64,000 nt of DNA. Source: Parasedimentitalea huanghaiensis. Lineage in GTDB: Bacteria; Pseudomonadota; Alphaproteobacteria; Rhodobacterales; Rhodobacteraceae. The stretch spans positions 186,001 through 250,000 of the forward strand of contig NZ_WQLV01000004.1 of assembly GCF_009753675.1 (NCBI RefSeq). Direction: 5' to 3'. This document shows, piece by piece, positions 48,045 to 56,367 of the stretch. Under the pieces are notes generated by a model, which did not search any database, was not told the DNA's origin, and saw only the letters and a list, made by a program, of their open reading frames with translations. Numbering within the stretch: the first letter of the stretch is position 1; the number at the start of each line of letters is the position of its first letter. Made by a program: the position numbers and the translations under genes.

Positions 48045-49571
48045 CTACCCGTTTGTTGCTAGTTTGGCGCCGTTCCAGGACTCTCCAGCGACCGGTGCGG
48101 CCCCCATTTTTTCGCTAACGCGATTGCTGTTTTCCAGTGATTCCAGATAGCTGTCGCTCACACTGCCGGTTAGATAGTTGCCGTCAAAACAGGAGCAATC
48201 GAACTGTTGGATGTCCTTGTTGCCCTCTTTCGCGGCCCAAATCAGATCTTCTAGTTTTTGATAGATGAGAGCGTCAGTGCCAAGTTCCAGTTGGATCTCT
48301 TCAATTGAGCGATTGTCGGCCACCAGTTCACGTTTCGTCGGCATGTCTATTCCATAGACATTGGGGAACTTCACGGGTGGCGATGCACTGGCCACATAGA
48401 CTTTTTTGGCTCCGGCATCGCGGCACATCTGAACGATCTTTTTGATCGTGTTGCCCCGCACGATGGAATCGTCGATCAACAGGATGTTGAGCCCCTTCAT
48501 CTCCAATGGGATAGCATTCAGCTTGCGGCGGACAGATTTCTGGCGTTCGGCCTGGCCGGGCATGATGAACGTACGTCCAATATAGCGGTTCTTGACCAGA
48601 CCTTCGCGGTAGCGGATGCCGGTGGCGTTGGCCACTTCCAGCGCGACGGGACGAGCTGAATCCGGAACCGGGATAATGCTGTCGATCTCAAGATTTGCGT
48701 CTTGAATTTGCTTGGCCAGGGTCTGGCCCATCCGCAGCTGGGTTTTATAAACGGAGATCCCATCCAACATGGAATCGGGGCGTGCCAGATAGACATATTC
48801 GAAAATACAGGGGGTCAGCTTCCCCTCAACTGCCTGAAAACTGTGCATATTGCCGTCGAGATCAATCAAGATGGCTTCGCCCGGAGCCACATCACGCAGC
48901 TTTTCAAATTCATTGATGCCAAAGGCCACGTCTTCAGAAGCGAAGGCATAGTCATGCTCGCCATTTTCGTTTGTTCGCTGAGCAACCGAGAGTGGGCGGA
49001 TGCCATGTGGGTCACGAAAGGCCAGCATACCGACGCCAGCGATCAGGGTGATAACCGAATAGGCGCCCTGTATGCGTTCCATTGTCATTTTGACCCCGGC
49101 AAACAGATTGCGCTTGGGATCCGCGGTGCCGTTGACCTTGATGCTATCGGAAATTTTGTCTGCCAGGACATTCAGCAGAATTTCGGAATCCGAAGTGGTG
49201 CGCAGATGACGGCTATACTTGGCAATGATCTTTTCACGCTGTTCCGTGGTATTTGTGATGTTGCCGTTGTGGACAAGATAGATACCGTAGGGCGCGTTGA
49301 CAAAGAAGGGCTGTGCCTCGGAGGCATTTAGCGAGCCAGCTGTAGGATACCGGACGTGACCAATACCAACTTTGCCAGTCAGGACTTTGGCGTCGTCCGC
49401 ATCGAAGACATCCTTGACCAGACCAGTGGCCTTTTGTTCGCGAAAGTTTTCGCCGGTATAGGTCACGATACCAGAGGCATCTTGACCACGATGCTGCAAC
49501 ATCAGCAAACCGTCATAAATTTCTGCAAAGACCTCATCGGTCCGGCTTGCTATCCCCAAAATCCCACACAT
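48045..49571 (-). CDS. purF: Amidophosphoribosyltransferase
   Basis: First committed enzyme of purine synthesis, which transfers glutamine-derived ammonia to PRPP. At 508 residues it is full length. The catalytic Cys2 is exposed at the start (MCGILGIAS) and there is no long propeptide. The PRPP motif is LLIDDSIVRGNT. The C-terminus has CFDGNYLTG. It belongs to the radA-cvpA-purF neighbourhood, but here a Hint-domain gene separates it from cvpA. Confidence 0.96.
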   Translation of the reverse strand: MCGILGIASRTDEVFAEIYDGLLMLQHRGQDASGIVTYTGENFREQKATGLVKDVFDADDAKVLTGKVGIGHVRYPTAGSLNASEAQPFFVNAPYGIYLVHNGNITNTTEQREKIIAKYSRHLRTTSDSEILLNVLADKISDSIKVNGTADPKRNLFAGVKMTMERIQGAYSVITLIAGVGMLAFRDPHGIRPLSVAQRTNENGEHDYAFASEDVAFGINEFEKLRDVAPGEAILIDLDGNMHSFQAVEGKLTPCIFEYVYLARPDSMLDGISVYKTQLRMGQTLAKQIQDANLEIDSIIPVPDSARPVALEVANATGIRYREGLVKNRYIGRTFIMPGQAERQKSVRRKLNAIPLEMKGLNILLIDDSIVRGNTIKKIVQMCRDAGAKKVYVASASPPVKFPNVYGIDMPTKRELVADNRSIEEIQLELGTDALIYQKLEDLIWAAKEGNKDIQQFDCSCFDGNYLTGSVSDSYLESLENSNRVSEKMGAAPVAGESWNGAKLATNG

Positions 49572-50003
49572 TCAGTGGCTCCACTTTCACATTGCGTGTT
49601 TCGTCAGCTGAGCATGCTCAGTCGTGTTGTCATTGATCGTGTCTGGTGACAGTGCGACGATCATCGTAACCCTTTCGGTGATCGATAGCCTCGGTCTCCC
49701 CAAAAGCCAAACGCGACACCATTGGTATTATCAATCGCTCCAAACAAGACGAAGCCATCGCAACTGTGGTGCGATTTCTTTTTCGTATCGGAGGGAACTG
49801 GTGTCATCTTCGGCATCGGCAAGGCGGGTGGCTTCGAATCCGTTTGGGACGTTGGCCCCGACATAGAGGCTTAGACCTCGGTTGTCATCAAAGGATCACA
49901 TGTATTGGATGTATCATTTGCCGCAGGTCCTGGAATGAGGCTGCGTGAAGGGGGTTGGGGGATGGGATCCTGCGGTCTGGAACACAGGAGACGGCAAAGA
50001 AAA
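49572..50003. other. Intergenic region upstream of purF
   Basis: About 430 bases with no gene I can support. A minus-strand frame at 49661-49864 (67 residues, start ATG) reads plausibly but has no ribosome site or known family. The purF promoter should lie near 49572-49660. I see no purine riboswitch-like fold. Confidence 0.4.
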
Positions 50004-50022
50004 GGCCCGCACTAAGCGGGCC
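50000..50022 (-). terminator. Terminator of the degenerate Hint gene
   Basis: On the minus strand GGCCCGC-TTAGT-GCGGGCC is followed by TTTTCTTT. It lies 24 bases past the stop at 50046. Confidence 0.8.
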
Positions 50023-50045
50023 GTGAGTCGGGGAGAATAAGGGAG

Positions 50046-50720
50046 TTAAGCGGCGAGGGGCGCCAGAACTTTGTCCAGAGGGCTTGGTTCAGGTGCGGAC
50101 ACTGGATCCATACCTGTCAGGGCCAGAGCGCGACCATCTTCACTGGCCAGAATTTGGCGCGTTTCGGCGAATGACAATTTGCGGAACGCTGAGTCGAGAG
50201 TGCTGCCGGGGGCCTGCAACAGCATGCCGCTTTCAGCCCAGATCAGCTCTTCTTCTGCAAAGCTCAGGTGGATACGGGCCAGACGCTCTGGCATCGCAGG
50301 TGTGATTCCTTTGTAGCCAACCAGCGAGATTAGTTTGGTCATCACCAGGGCGACATCAAACAGACGCTCGGCGGCATCCAGTTCCAAGGCTACCATTTGG
50401 TCGGAAGGCAGCATCAGATCGACGTCATTGCCAAGAGCACCAGCAGGAACGTGTACAAGGGTAGTCATGCGTGGAACAGAATGATTGATCGATTTCACTT
50501 CCTGACAGCCGCCATCAAAAGTGTAGATGCTATCGCCGGGTTTCACGTCCCGCATTTGAACAAAACCGCGATCGGTTTCAACCAGAGTGTCAGGCAGAAA
50601 GCCGCCAGCCTGGGGCCGGGGGCGGCGAACAGCGGGTGCAACAGGCTTGGATACCGGGAATTCCATCAGCAGGTTCACCGACTGGAAGTCTGCGAAAGAG
50701 TTGAAGTGGTCCAGTAGCAT
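50046..50720 (-). CDS. Degenerate Hint-domain protein
   Basis: A 224-residue protein with AAGGAA before the ATG. From about residue 41 it has the Hint_2 pattern: FLPDTLVETDRGFVQMRDVK, then PGDSIYTFDGG. The first position lacks the nucleophilic Cys or Ser. The block-B site that reads SPDHR in active relatives reads LPSDQ, so the conserved His is lost. It is therefore unlikely to self-process. It stands between cvpA and purF behind a region with GTTAAC repeats and a CtrA-like site, so it has its own promoter. Function unknown. Confidence 0.7.
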   Translation of the reverse strand: MLLDHFNSFADFQSVNLLMEFPVSKPVAPAVRRPRPQAGGFLPDTLVETDRGFVQMRDVKPGDSIYTFDGGCQEVKSINHSVPRMTTLVHVPAGALGNDVDLMLPSDQMVALELDAAERLFDVALVMTKLISLVGYKGITPAMPERLARIHLSFAEEELIWAESGMLLQAPGSTLDSAFRKLSFAETRQILASEDGRALALTGMDPVSAPEPSPLDKVLAPLAA

Positions 50721-51044
50721 GTTGTCGTTCCTTCTGGTCGATAGTGCCTGACGTTCTGTCTGACCCTACATGGCCAGCGAAATTGGCCCTAAATGAGGCA
50801 CAGATGGGGCCGATTGCTGTTTTGGTTTCTTTTTTGGGGAAAAAGAGCCCTTTTTGCCCCGGATTGTTAACTATTCGAGCAACCAGAGAGAGAATCTGTT
50901 AACTTTTTGCGATTTGCTCAGCTTGCGAGTCGAAAGGGCAAGAGGAATGATTCTCGTTCGTTAACAATTGGTTAATGCAATAAGTTTGCGTTAACTGCAG
51001 GTGGAATATACGGCAGAAAATAAGGGCTGAATTATGAAGGGCGC
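50721..51044. other. Long promoter region with GTTAAC repeats
   Basis: Some 320 bases with no gene. Four GTTAAC hexamers occur at 50866, 50898, 50960 and 50990, one of them within a full CtrA-like site. An imperfect hairpin, GGGGAAAAAG / CTTTTTGCCCC, lies at about 50837-50861. The region feeds the degenerate Hint gene on the minus strand. Confidence 0.55.
50960..50975 (-). promoter_or_regulatory. CtrA-like binding site
   Basis: On the minus strand the site reads TTAACCAATTGTTAAC, a full match to the alphaproteobacterial CtrA consensus TTAA-N7-TTAA(C). It is about 240 bases upstream of the degenerate Hint gene. In this group CtrA governs motility, gene transfer agents and phenotypic heterogeneity. 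Confidence 0.55.
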
Positions 51045-51071
51045 ACAAAAAAGGGCGCCCATTGGGCGCCC
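51045..51071 (-). terminator. Terminator of cvpA
   Basis: On the minus strand GGGCGCCC-AAT-GGGCGCCC is followed by TTTTTTG. It lies 21 bases beyond the cvpA stop and isolates cvpA from the Hint gene. Confidence 0.88.
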
Positions 51072-51091
51072 TGTCACCACGAGGGTGTGAT

Positions 51092-51646
51092 TTACTGTTG
51101 GCAGTTGCCGATCAGCTGTTCGTACTGCTGGGTGACCCAACCCAGTGCCTGCTCGGGGTCGCGGTTTTCAATTTTGGTGATCATGCGTTCGAACACCACC
51201 GCTGAGCGGCTGTTGTCAACCATTGCAAAACTCTGCCCGGTCATCACGACATTGTAGAGAAAGAAGCCGATGGCAACCAAGAGAATGCCTCGCAGCACTC
51301 CGAAGAAGAAACCGACACCCTGATCCAATCCGCCAAGTGCCGAGCGCTGAACCATTGAAGAGAACAGGGGGGTGAAGAACGAAACAACAATCAGAGCCAG
51401 CGCAAAGACCGCTGCAAAGGCGGCGATGATTGAGAGTTCGCAACTGTCTGAGATGAATTCTCCGACAACAGGGATTTCCCCCATCAGGGGTTCGACCTGC
51501 GGCGCAAAGACAAAGGCCAACACTGCGGCGGCAATCCAGCCAGCGATGGCCATTGCTTCGCGGGCAAAGCCGCGTGCATAGGCCAGTAATGCCGATACTA
51601 CTATAATTAGGGCCACGACCCCGTCGATAATGGTGAAACCGTCCAT
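51092..51646 (-). CDS. cvpA: CvpA family protein
   Basis: Inner-membrane protein of 184 residues with four predicted helices. The start MDGFTIIDGVVALIIVVSAL and the YARGFAREAMAIAGWIAA segment are typical of CvpA (colicin V production). The GGLDQGVGFFFGVLRGILLV block is also diagnostic. It lies downstream of radA on the same strand. Proposed roles are in envelope stress and purF-linked growth; none is shown here. Confidence 0.92.
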   Translation of the reverse strand: MDGFTIIDGVVALIIVVSALLAYARGFAREAMAIAGWIAAAVLAFVFAPQVEPLMGEIPVVGEFISDSCELSIIAAFAAVFALALIVVSFFTPLFSSMVQRSALGGLDQGVGFFFGVLRGILLVAIGFFLYNVVMTGQSFAMVDNSRSAVVFERMITKIENRDPEQALGWVTQQYEQLIGNCQQ

Positions 51647-51688
51647 GTCCCTCGCCCGTTACTCTGCGCTTTTTAAATTTGTGCGACC

Positions 51689-53053
51689 TTAGCCGGCCCC
51701 AAAGAAATCGCCAACAAATCCCGTCAAGTCGGTTACCCGGCGTAAACCTATACCTTTGATCGAGACGGATTTACCACCGCTTGGAGCTATAGCGGCGGTA
51801 AAACCAAGTTTCTGCGCCTCTTTCAACCGGTTTTCTGTCTGTGGGGCGGGTCTGAGGGCACCAGACAGAGAGATTTCACCAAATATTGCAGTATCTGCGG
51901 GCAAAGCAGTGTCTTCTCGCGCACTGAGCAAGGCCGCAGCAACAGCCAGGTCGGCGGCAGGTTCGGAAATTTTCATTCCCCCTGCCACGTTCAAATAAAC
52001 GTCAAGTCCGGCAAAGGGAATCCCGCAGCGGGCTTCGAGCACTGCAAGAATCATTGCCAGACGTCCGCCATCCCAACCGACAACTGTGCGGCGGGGTTGC
52101 GAGTGAGGTGAAGGGGCGACCAGCGCCTGCATTTCAACCAGCACGGGGCGAGTGCCTTCAATGCCGGCAAAAACCACTGAACCGGGACTGGGTTCGCCGC
52201 GTTCAGACAGAAACAGGGCAGAGGGGTTGGTGACTTCGGAAAGGCCTCGACCTGTCATTTCGAAGACACCGATCTCATCTGCCGGACCAAAGCGGTTTTT
52301 CACGGCGCGTAAGATCCGGAACTGGTGGCCGCGCTCGCCTTCGAAATACAGCACCGTGTCAACCATATGTTCTACCACGCGGGGGCCGGCAATCTGGCCG
52401 TCTTTGGTGACGTGGCCAACCATGACGATTGAGACGTTGTTGCGTTTGGCAAAACTGGTCAACTCATGTGCGGCTGAGCGGACCTGACTGACAGAGCCGG
52501 GGGCGGAATCGACTGTATCGATCCACATGGTCTGGATGGAATCGATGATCACCAGCTGCGGCTTTTCAGCTTCCAGCGTGGTGAGGATGTCGCGCAGGTT
52601 GGTTTCTGCGGCCAGTTTTACCGGAGCCTGTGCCAGGCCAAGTCGCTGGGCGCGCATGCGGACCTGCGCGGTGGCTTCTTCGCCACTGACGTAGATGGTT
52701 TTTACACCGGAATGGGCAAACTGGGCCGCAGCCTGTAGCAAAAGTGTGGATTTACCAATGCCGGGGTCACCGCCAACTAATATGGCAGATCCCGCGACCA
52801 ACCCGCCACCAAGAACCCGGTCCAGCTCGCCCACACCACAGAGGGTGCGGGGCGGCGGGGTGTCTTTGGTTGCCAGGTCGCTGAGAACGATAGTGTTGCC
52901 ACGGGTGTTGCCCAGTGATTTTTTACCCGGCCCTGTCGACAGTGCCGCGGTTTGCGAGATGGAATTCCATTCGCCACAGCCCTCGCAGCGGCCCGACCAT
53001 TTCGAGAAGCTGGCGTTGCAGGCGGAACAGGAGAAAGATTTTGATTTAGCCAT
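51689..53053 (-). CDS. radA: DNA repair protein RadA
   Basis: RecA-like branch-migration ATPase, 454 residues. An N-terminal C4 zinc finger uses Cys9, Cys12, Cys23 and Cys26. Walker A GGDPGIGKST is at 94-103. The RadA-specific KNRFG motif appears near residue 255 (AVKNRFGPADEIG). A C-terminal Lon-like domain ends the protein. radA and cvpA are 42 bases apart and probably one transcript. Confidence 0.95.
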   Translation of the reverse strand: MAKSKSFSCSACNASFSKWSGRCEGCGEWNSISQTAALSTGPGKKSLGNTRGNTIVLSDLATKDTPPPRTLCGVGELDRVLGGGLVAGSAILVGGDPGIGKSTLLLQAAAQFAHSGVKTIYVSGEEATAQVRMRAQRLGLAQAPVKLAAETNLRDILTTLEAEKPQLVIIDSIQTMWIDTVDSAPGSVSQVRSAAHELTSFAKRNNVSIVMVGHVTKDGQIAGPRVVEHMVDTVLYFEGERGHQFRILRAVKNRFGPADEIGVFEMTGRGLSEVTNPSALFLSERGEPSPGSVVFAGIEGTRPVLVEMQALVAPSPHSQPRRTVVGWDGGRLAMILAVLEARCGIPFAGLDVYLNVAGGMKISEPAADLAVAAALLSAREDTALPADTAIFGEISLSGALRPAPQTENRLKEAQKLGFTAAIAPSGGKSVSIKGIGLRRVTDLTGFVGDFFGAG

Positions 53054-53213
53054 GTCGGCTTTGTGCCTGATGTTCAGGGTTTGTTCAAGCTGTTCTCGCG
53101 GTACTCCCGCGCCTTTGCAGGCTTGGGCGTGGCGCCGCTACGCGGCGTGAAGGGTTTGGCTGGGGAAGCGGTTCAGGGGCAGGTTGCCCTGAACGCGCCA
53201 GTGCAAGTGTGAG

Positions 53214-53294
53214 GCAGGTCTGCGCCGCCTCAATGATCTGTGACCTTGCTGCGCAAGGCGGCCTGCGGCCGTCATTGACCCGGCGCAGACCTGC
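53214..53294. repeat. Long imperfect inverted repeat at the radA / PqiA junction
   Basis: Two 23-base arms (53214-53236 and 53272-53294) are complementary except for two central bases. Each arm starts or ends with GCAGGTCTGCGCCG or its complement. Inside are two smaller hairpins, CCTTGCTGCGCAAGG and CGGCCTGCGGCCG. The right arm covers the stop codon of the PqiA-like gene. No T-run follows. It may be a palindromic repeat element or an RNA 3'-end structure. Confidence 0.6.
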
Positions 53295-53730
53295 GTTGTT
53301 TTTCGGTGATCATGCCCAGGGTGATGGAGGCAAGGATGCAGGCGGTGAACATGTAGAGGCCCCAGGCGACCTCGATGGTGACGTAGCCGATGCCCTTGGC
53401 CAGGGTGATGTAAAGCGCGATCAGAAAAACATCAGCCATGGCGAGTTTTCCGAGGATGTGCAGCACAGGTTGGGCGCGGGGATCAAGCAGGTTCCATTGG
53501 ACCAGAGCCAGACCGATGGTTTTCAGATAGGGGGCGAAGATGGCAAAGGTGGTGACGACAAGGGCAAGAATGACATCGCTGCGCCAGAGGCTTTGTAATC
53601 CGGTGATGACGCTGATCTCGCTGAGGCCGAAGAGAGGCAGCAGGCCAGCATGCATCAAAGGGGCGAACCAAGCGACAGGGTAGAGGATCAGTAGCGAGAG
53701 GGTGAGCAGACGGATGAGCATGCGTGGCAA
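53272..53730 (-). CDS. PqiA-like (paraquat-inducible protein A) membrane protein
   Basis: A 152-residue protein with four membrane helices, a single PqiA-type unit. It begins with a basic-hydrophobic helix (LIRLLTLSLLILYPVAWFAP). VLHILGKLAMADVFLIALYITL has the helix pattern of the family. It lacks the Cys-rich motifs of longer PqiA proteins. It sits near the MlaF/MlaE-type genes, so an envelope-lipid role is possible. Its 3' end lies in a large inverted repeat. Confidence 0.72.
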   Translation of the reverse strand: MPRMLIRLLTLSLLILYPVAWFAPLMHAGLLPLFGLSEISVITGLQSLWRSDVILALVVTTFAIFAPYLKTIGLALVQWNLLDPRAQPVLHILGKLAMADVFLIALYITLAKGIGYVTIEVAWGLYMFTACILASITLGMITEKQRRSAPGQ

Positions 53731-53810
53731 ATTCCTAGATTCTTCATTCTGAAAGACTTGGGGGTTCTGGTACGGAATGGAAGAGGGGAAAGTTTTGTTG
53801 GGTTTCCCGG

Positions 53811-54194
53811 TTAGTGCATGAAGGCGCCAGGGCTGATCAGGACATGTGGGGCAGGCGACAGAACCCAGAACGTGATGGCGAGGATCAGGAGGATGCCACG
53901 GCCGTGGTCCCGATTCCAGCGCAGGCGGGCGAGGAGAGAGAGCGTTGCGGTGGCTAAATAGAGCGCCATGAAATAGGCCTGAAAATCGGCGCTGAGCTGG
54001 TCGTAGGTGAACATGTGCGAGATTATGTCGATGTCAAATCGCAGCTCCCACAGGATGGAGAGGGCAGAGAGCAGGCTGGTAATCAGGAGGAGGCTGCCGA
54101 GAGGGCGGTTTTGTTTCAGGACAGGGAAGCTGGCGAGGAAAGAGAAGAGGATTGCCAGCGGCAGGCAGAGGAACATCAGGAGGATGAGGATCAT
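53811..54194 (-). CDS. Unknown membrane protein
   Basis: A 127-residue protein with four hydrophobic helices: the N-terminus, about 32-50, 69-90 and 103-125. AAGGA lies upstream of the ATG. No family is recognised. It is flanked on the same strand by the PqiA-like gene and another small membrane protein, with a strong hairpin between the two unknowns. Confidence 0.55.
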   Translation of the reverse strand: MILILLMFLCLPLAILFSFLASFPVLKQNRPLGSLLLITSLLSALSILWELRFDIDIISHMFTYDQLSADFQAYFMALYLATATLSLLARLRWNRDHGRGILLILAITFWVLSPAPHVLISPGAFMH

Positions 54195-54252
54195 TTTGGG
54201 TAAAGTCCTTGTTGGGTTTATTTAGGCTCTTGGATCGGGTCGCTTGCGGCCC

Positions 54253-54290
54253 GGCCCCCGCCTTACCTTCGCCCCGGGAAGGCGGGGGCC
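54253..54290. other. GC-rich 12-bp hairpin
   Basis: GGCCCCCGCCTT and AAGGCGGGGGCC form a perfect 12-bp stem with a 14-base loop. It lies between two minus-strand genes and has no T-run. It could end the upstream transcript in a Rho-linked way or be a repeat element. Confidence 0.55.
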
Positions 54291-54359
54291 TAAGGTGAGT
54301 TGTCGCCGGTATTACTGAGGTTTCTAGACAGGCCAGGGAGTGGCAAGAGACCGCGCCCA

Positions 54360-54845
54360 TCAATTTCTAGATAGCGCGAGCAACGGCAGGCCTAACATCC
54401 AAAACCACAGTGCAAAGGTAATCAGCGCAACTCGTGTATCGAAGCGGACCATGCGCCATAAGTGGTATTTGCGGCCGAGGATGGTGAGATTGGGGTCGTG
54501 ATACCGTCGTTGACGATCAGACGAGATAGGTGCTTTGGATAAGAGTTGTCTCTGGCTTAAACCGGTTATGACGAAAATGGAGATCCAAAACAAAAGGGGC
54601 AGGCCTGCGAGGCCGAATTCCCCACCGTTTACGGCGGCCCTTCCAATTGTGAAGACTAAGAAACAAAAGGCACCCAAGACCGTTCTGTTCAACAGGCGGT
54701 CTTGTAGATTTTGGTCGACAGAACTGCCATGTTGACCAAGCCATTTCTTAGAGGTTGGTAATCTCAGGGTATGGTTCGAAACGATGGTACATGCAATCAA
54801 GTACAAGATTGGCACAAAAACGACCGAAATCCAAAAGACGTTCAC
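54360..54845 (-). CDS. Unknown membrane protein coupled to mlaF
   Basis: A 161-residue protein with three or four hydrophobic helices: the N-terminus, about 57-70, 80-98 and 140-158. Charged loops separate them. Its ATG overlaps the mlaF stop, so it is translated from the alr-mlaE-mlaF transcript. No family is recognised. An accessory role to the ABC transporter is a reasonable guess from coupling alone. Confidence 0.6.
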   Translation of the reverse strand: MNVFWISVVFVPILYLIACTIVSNHTLRLPTSKKWLGQHGSSVDQNLQDRLLNRTVLGAFCFLVFTIGRAAVNGGEFGLAGLPLLFWISIFVITGLSQRQLLSKAPISSDRQRRYHDPNLTILGRKYHLWRMVRFDTRVALITFALWFWMLGLPLLALSRN

Positions 54846-55588
54846 CGTACCGCCTCAATCGGCCCCTCAGCTCTACCATGAATAAACTGATCCAGATAGG
54901 GATCGCCCGAGGCATCCATGTCGGCCACCGGGCCGGTCCATTGGATAACACCGTCGTGCAGCATCGCAACATTGTCGGCGATGGCGCGCACAGAGGACAT
55001 GTCGTGGGTGATGGTCATGGCGGTGGCGCCCATTTCGACCACGATCTCGCGGATCAGGTCGTTGATGACGCCGGACATGATCGGGTCTAGCCCGGTGGTG
55101 GGCTCGTCGAAAAAGATGATCTCGGGCTCGGCGGCGATGGCGCGTGCGAGGCCGACGCGTTTTTGCATACCACCTGACAGCTCGGCGGGCAGGCGGTCGG
55201 CAACGTCGGCCTTCAGGCCAACACGGCGCAGTTTTTCGATGGCGATTTCCCGGGCCTCGTCCACCGGGCGTTTCAGGGTGCCGCGTAGCAGGCGGAAGGC
55301 GACGTTCTGCCAGACGGGGAGCGAGTCAAACAGCGCTCCGCCCTGGAACAACATACCAAAACGGGCCAGGAAGGCATCGCGGTCGCCACTGTCTGAAGGC
55401 TTGCCATCGACCAGGATGGTGCCCGAATCTGGTTCGATCAAGCCAAGGACAGATTTCAGGGCGACCGATTTACCGGTGCCGGAGCCGCCGATGATCACCA
55501 TCGAGGTGCCCTTGGGGATGTGAAGCTCCATACCGCGCAGCACGCGGTTGTCGCCAAAGGCCTTGTGGACGTTTTGCATGCGGATCAT
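54842..55588 (-). CDS. mlaF: MlaF-type ABC transporter ATP-binding protein
   Basis: ATPase of a phospholipid-type (MCE-linked) ABC transporter, 248 residues. Walker A GGSGTGKS is at 34-41, signature LSGGMQKR, and Walker B FFDEPTTGLDP. LSGGM, rather than LSGGQ, is typical of the MlaF group. It overlaps mlaE at its start. No MCE-domain mlaD gene is next to it. Substrate binding must come from elsewhere in the genome. Confidence 0.88.
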   Translation of the reverse strand: MIRMQNVHKAFGDNRVLRGMELHIPKGTSMVIIGGSGTGKSVALKSVLGLIEPDSGTILVDGKPSDSGDRDAFLARFGMLFQGGALFDSLPVWQNVAFRLLRGTLKRPVDEAREIAIEKLRRVGLKADVADRLPAELSGGMQKRVGLARAIAAEPEIIFFDEPTTGLDPIMSGVINDLIREIVVEMGATAMTITHDMSSVRAIADNVAMLHDGVIQWTGPVADMDASGDPYLDQFIHGRAEGPIEAVR

Positions 55589-56367
55589 AGCGAGAAAAAC
55601 ACCCCAGTCAGAACAAAGTTGGCGGCGAGGATCAGGATGGCAGCGGCCTCGACCGAAGACTTGGTGGCGGCACCCACGCCTTGGGCACCACGGCCCGATT
55701 GCATGCCGTAGTAACAGCCCATGGTGGCAGCGATGCCGCCAAAGGCGCAGCCTTTGACCAAGCTAGAGACCACATCCTTAAGCTCGAGGAAGTCGACAGT
55801 ATTTTTGATATAGGCAGCGGGGTTGAAGCCGAGGTTCTGGGTGGCGACCACATAGCCGCCGGCGATGCCGATGATGTCGCCAACAGCAACCAGCAGCGGC
55901 ACGGTGATCAGGGCGGCGGCAACGCGGGGGGCCACCAGATACTTCATCGGATGTGTCGACAGGGTAACCAGCGCGTCAATCTGCTCGGTCACCTTCATGG
56001 TGGCGATTTCAGCGGCGATGGAGGAGGTGACGCGGGCGGCGATCATCAGGCCAACCAGCACAGGGCCAAGCTCGCGCACGATACCGATGGCGACGATCTG
56101 CGGCACCACGGCCTCGGCATTAAAACGGGCACCGCCGGAGTAGATTTGCAGCGCAAGCGCGCCGCCAGTGAAGACGGCGGTGAGGCCGACAACTGGGAGT
56201 GAGAGCCAGCCAACATTCAGCAAGGCGGAGAAAAACTCGCGCGGGTAGAAGGGCGGGCGCAGCATATGGGTGAGGGTGCTGACGGCAAACAAGGACAGGC
56301 GGCCGAGGGCGGCAAGCGCGGTCAGGACGACGCGGCCGAGGTGGGCCAGAAGGCTGAGTGGGTTCAT
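55585..56367 (-). CDS. mlaE: MlaE-type ABC transporter permease
   Basis: Permease of 260 residues in the MlaE family: [21 protein letters not shown] is the conserved EQ loop, and [25 protein letters not shown] is the C-terminal signature. Its stop overlaps the mlaF ATG, and its ATG overlaps the alr stop. The three form one coupled unit with the next membrane gene. Confidence 0.9.
   Translation of the reverse strand: MNPLSLLAHLGRVVLTALAALGRLSLFAVSTLTHMLRPPFYPREFFSALLNVGWLSLPVVGLTAVFTGGALALQIYSGGARFNAEAVVPQIVAIGIVRELGPVLVGLMIAARVTSSIAAEIATMKVTEQIDALVTLSTHPMKYLVAPRVAAALITVPLLVAVGDIIGIAGGYVVATQNLGFNPAAYIKNTVDFLELKDVVSSLVKGCAFGGIAATMGCYYGMQSGRGAQGVGAATKSSVEAAAILILAANFVLTGVFFSL

Noticed and set aside
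49661-49864. 67-residue frame upstream of purF on the minus strand
   Set aside because: It lies in the likely purF promoter region, without a ribosome site or recognised relatives.
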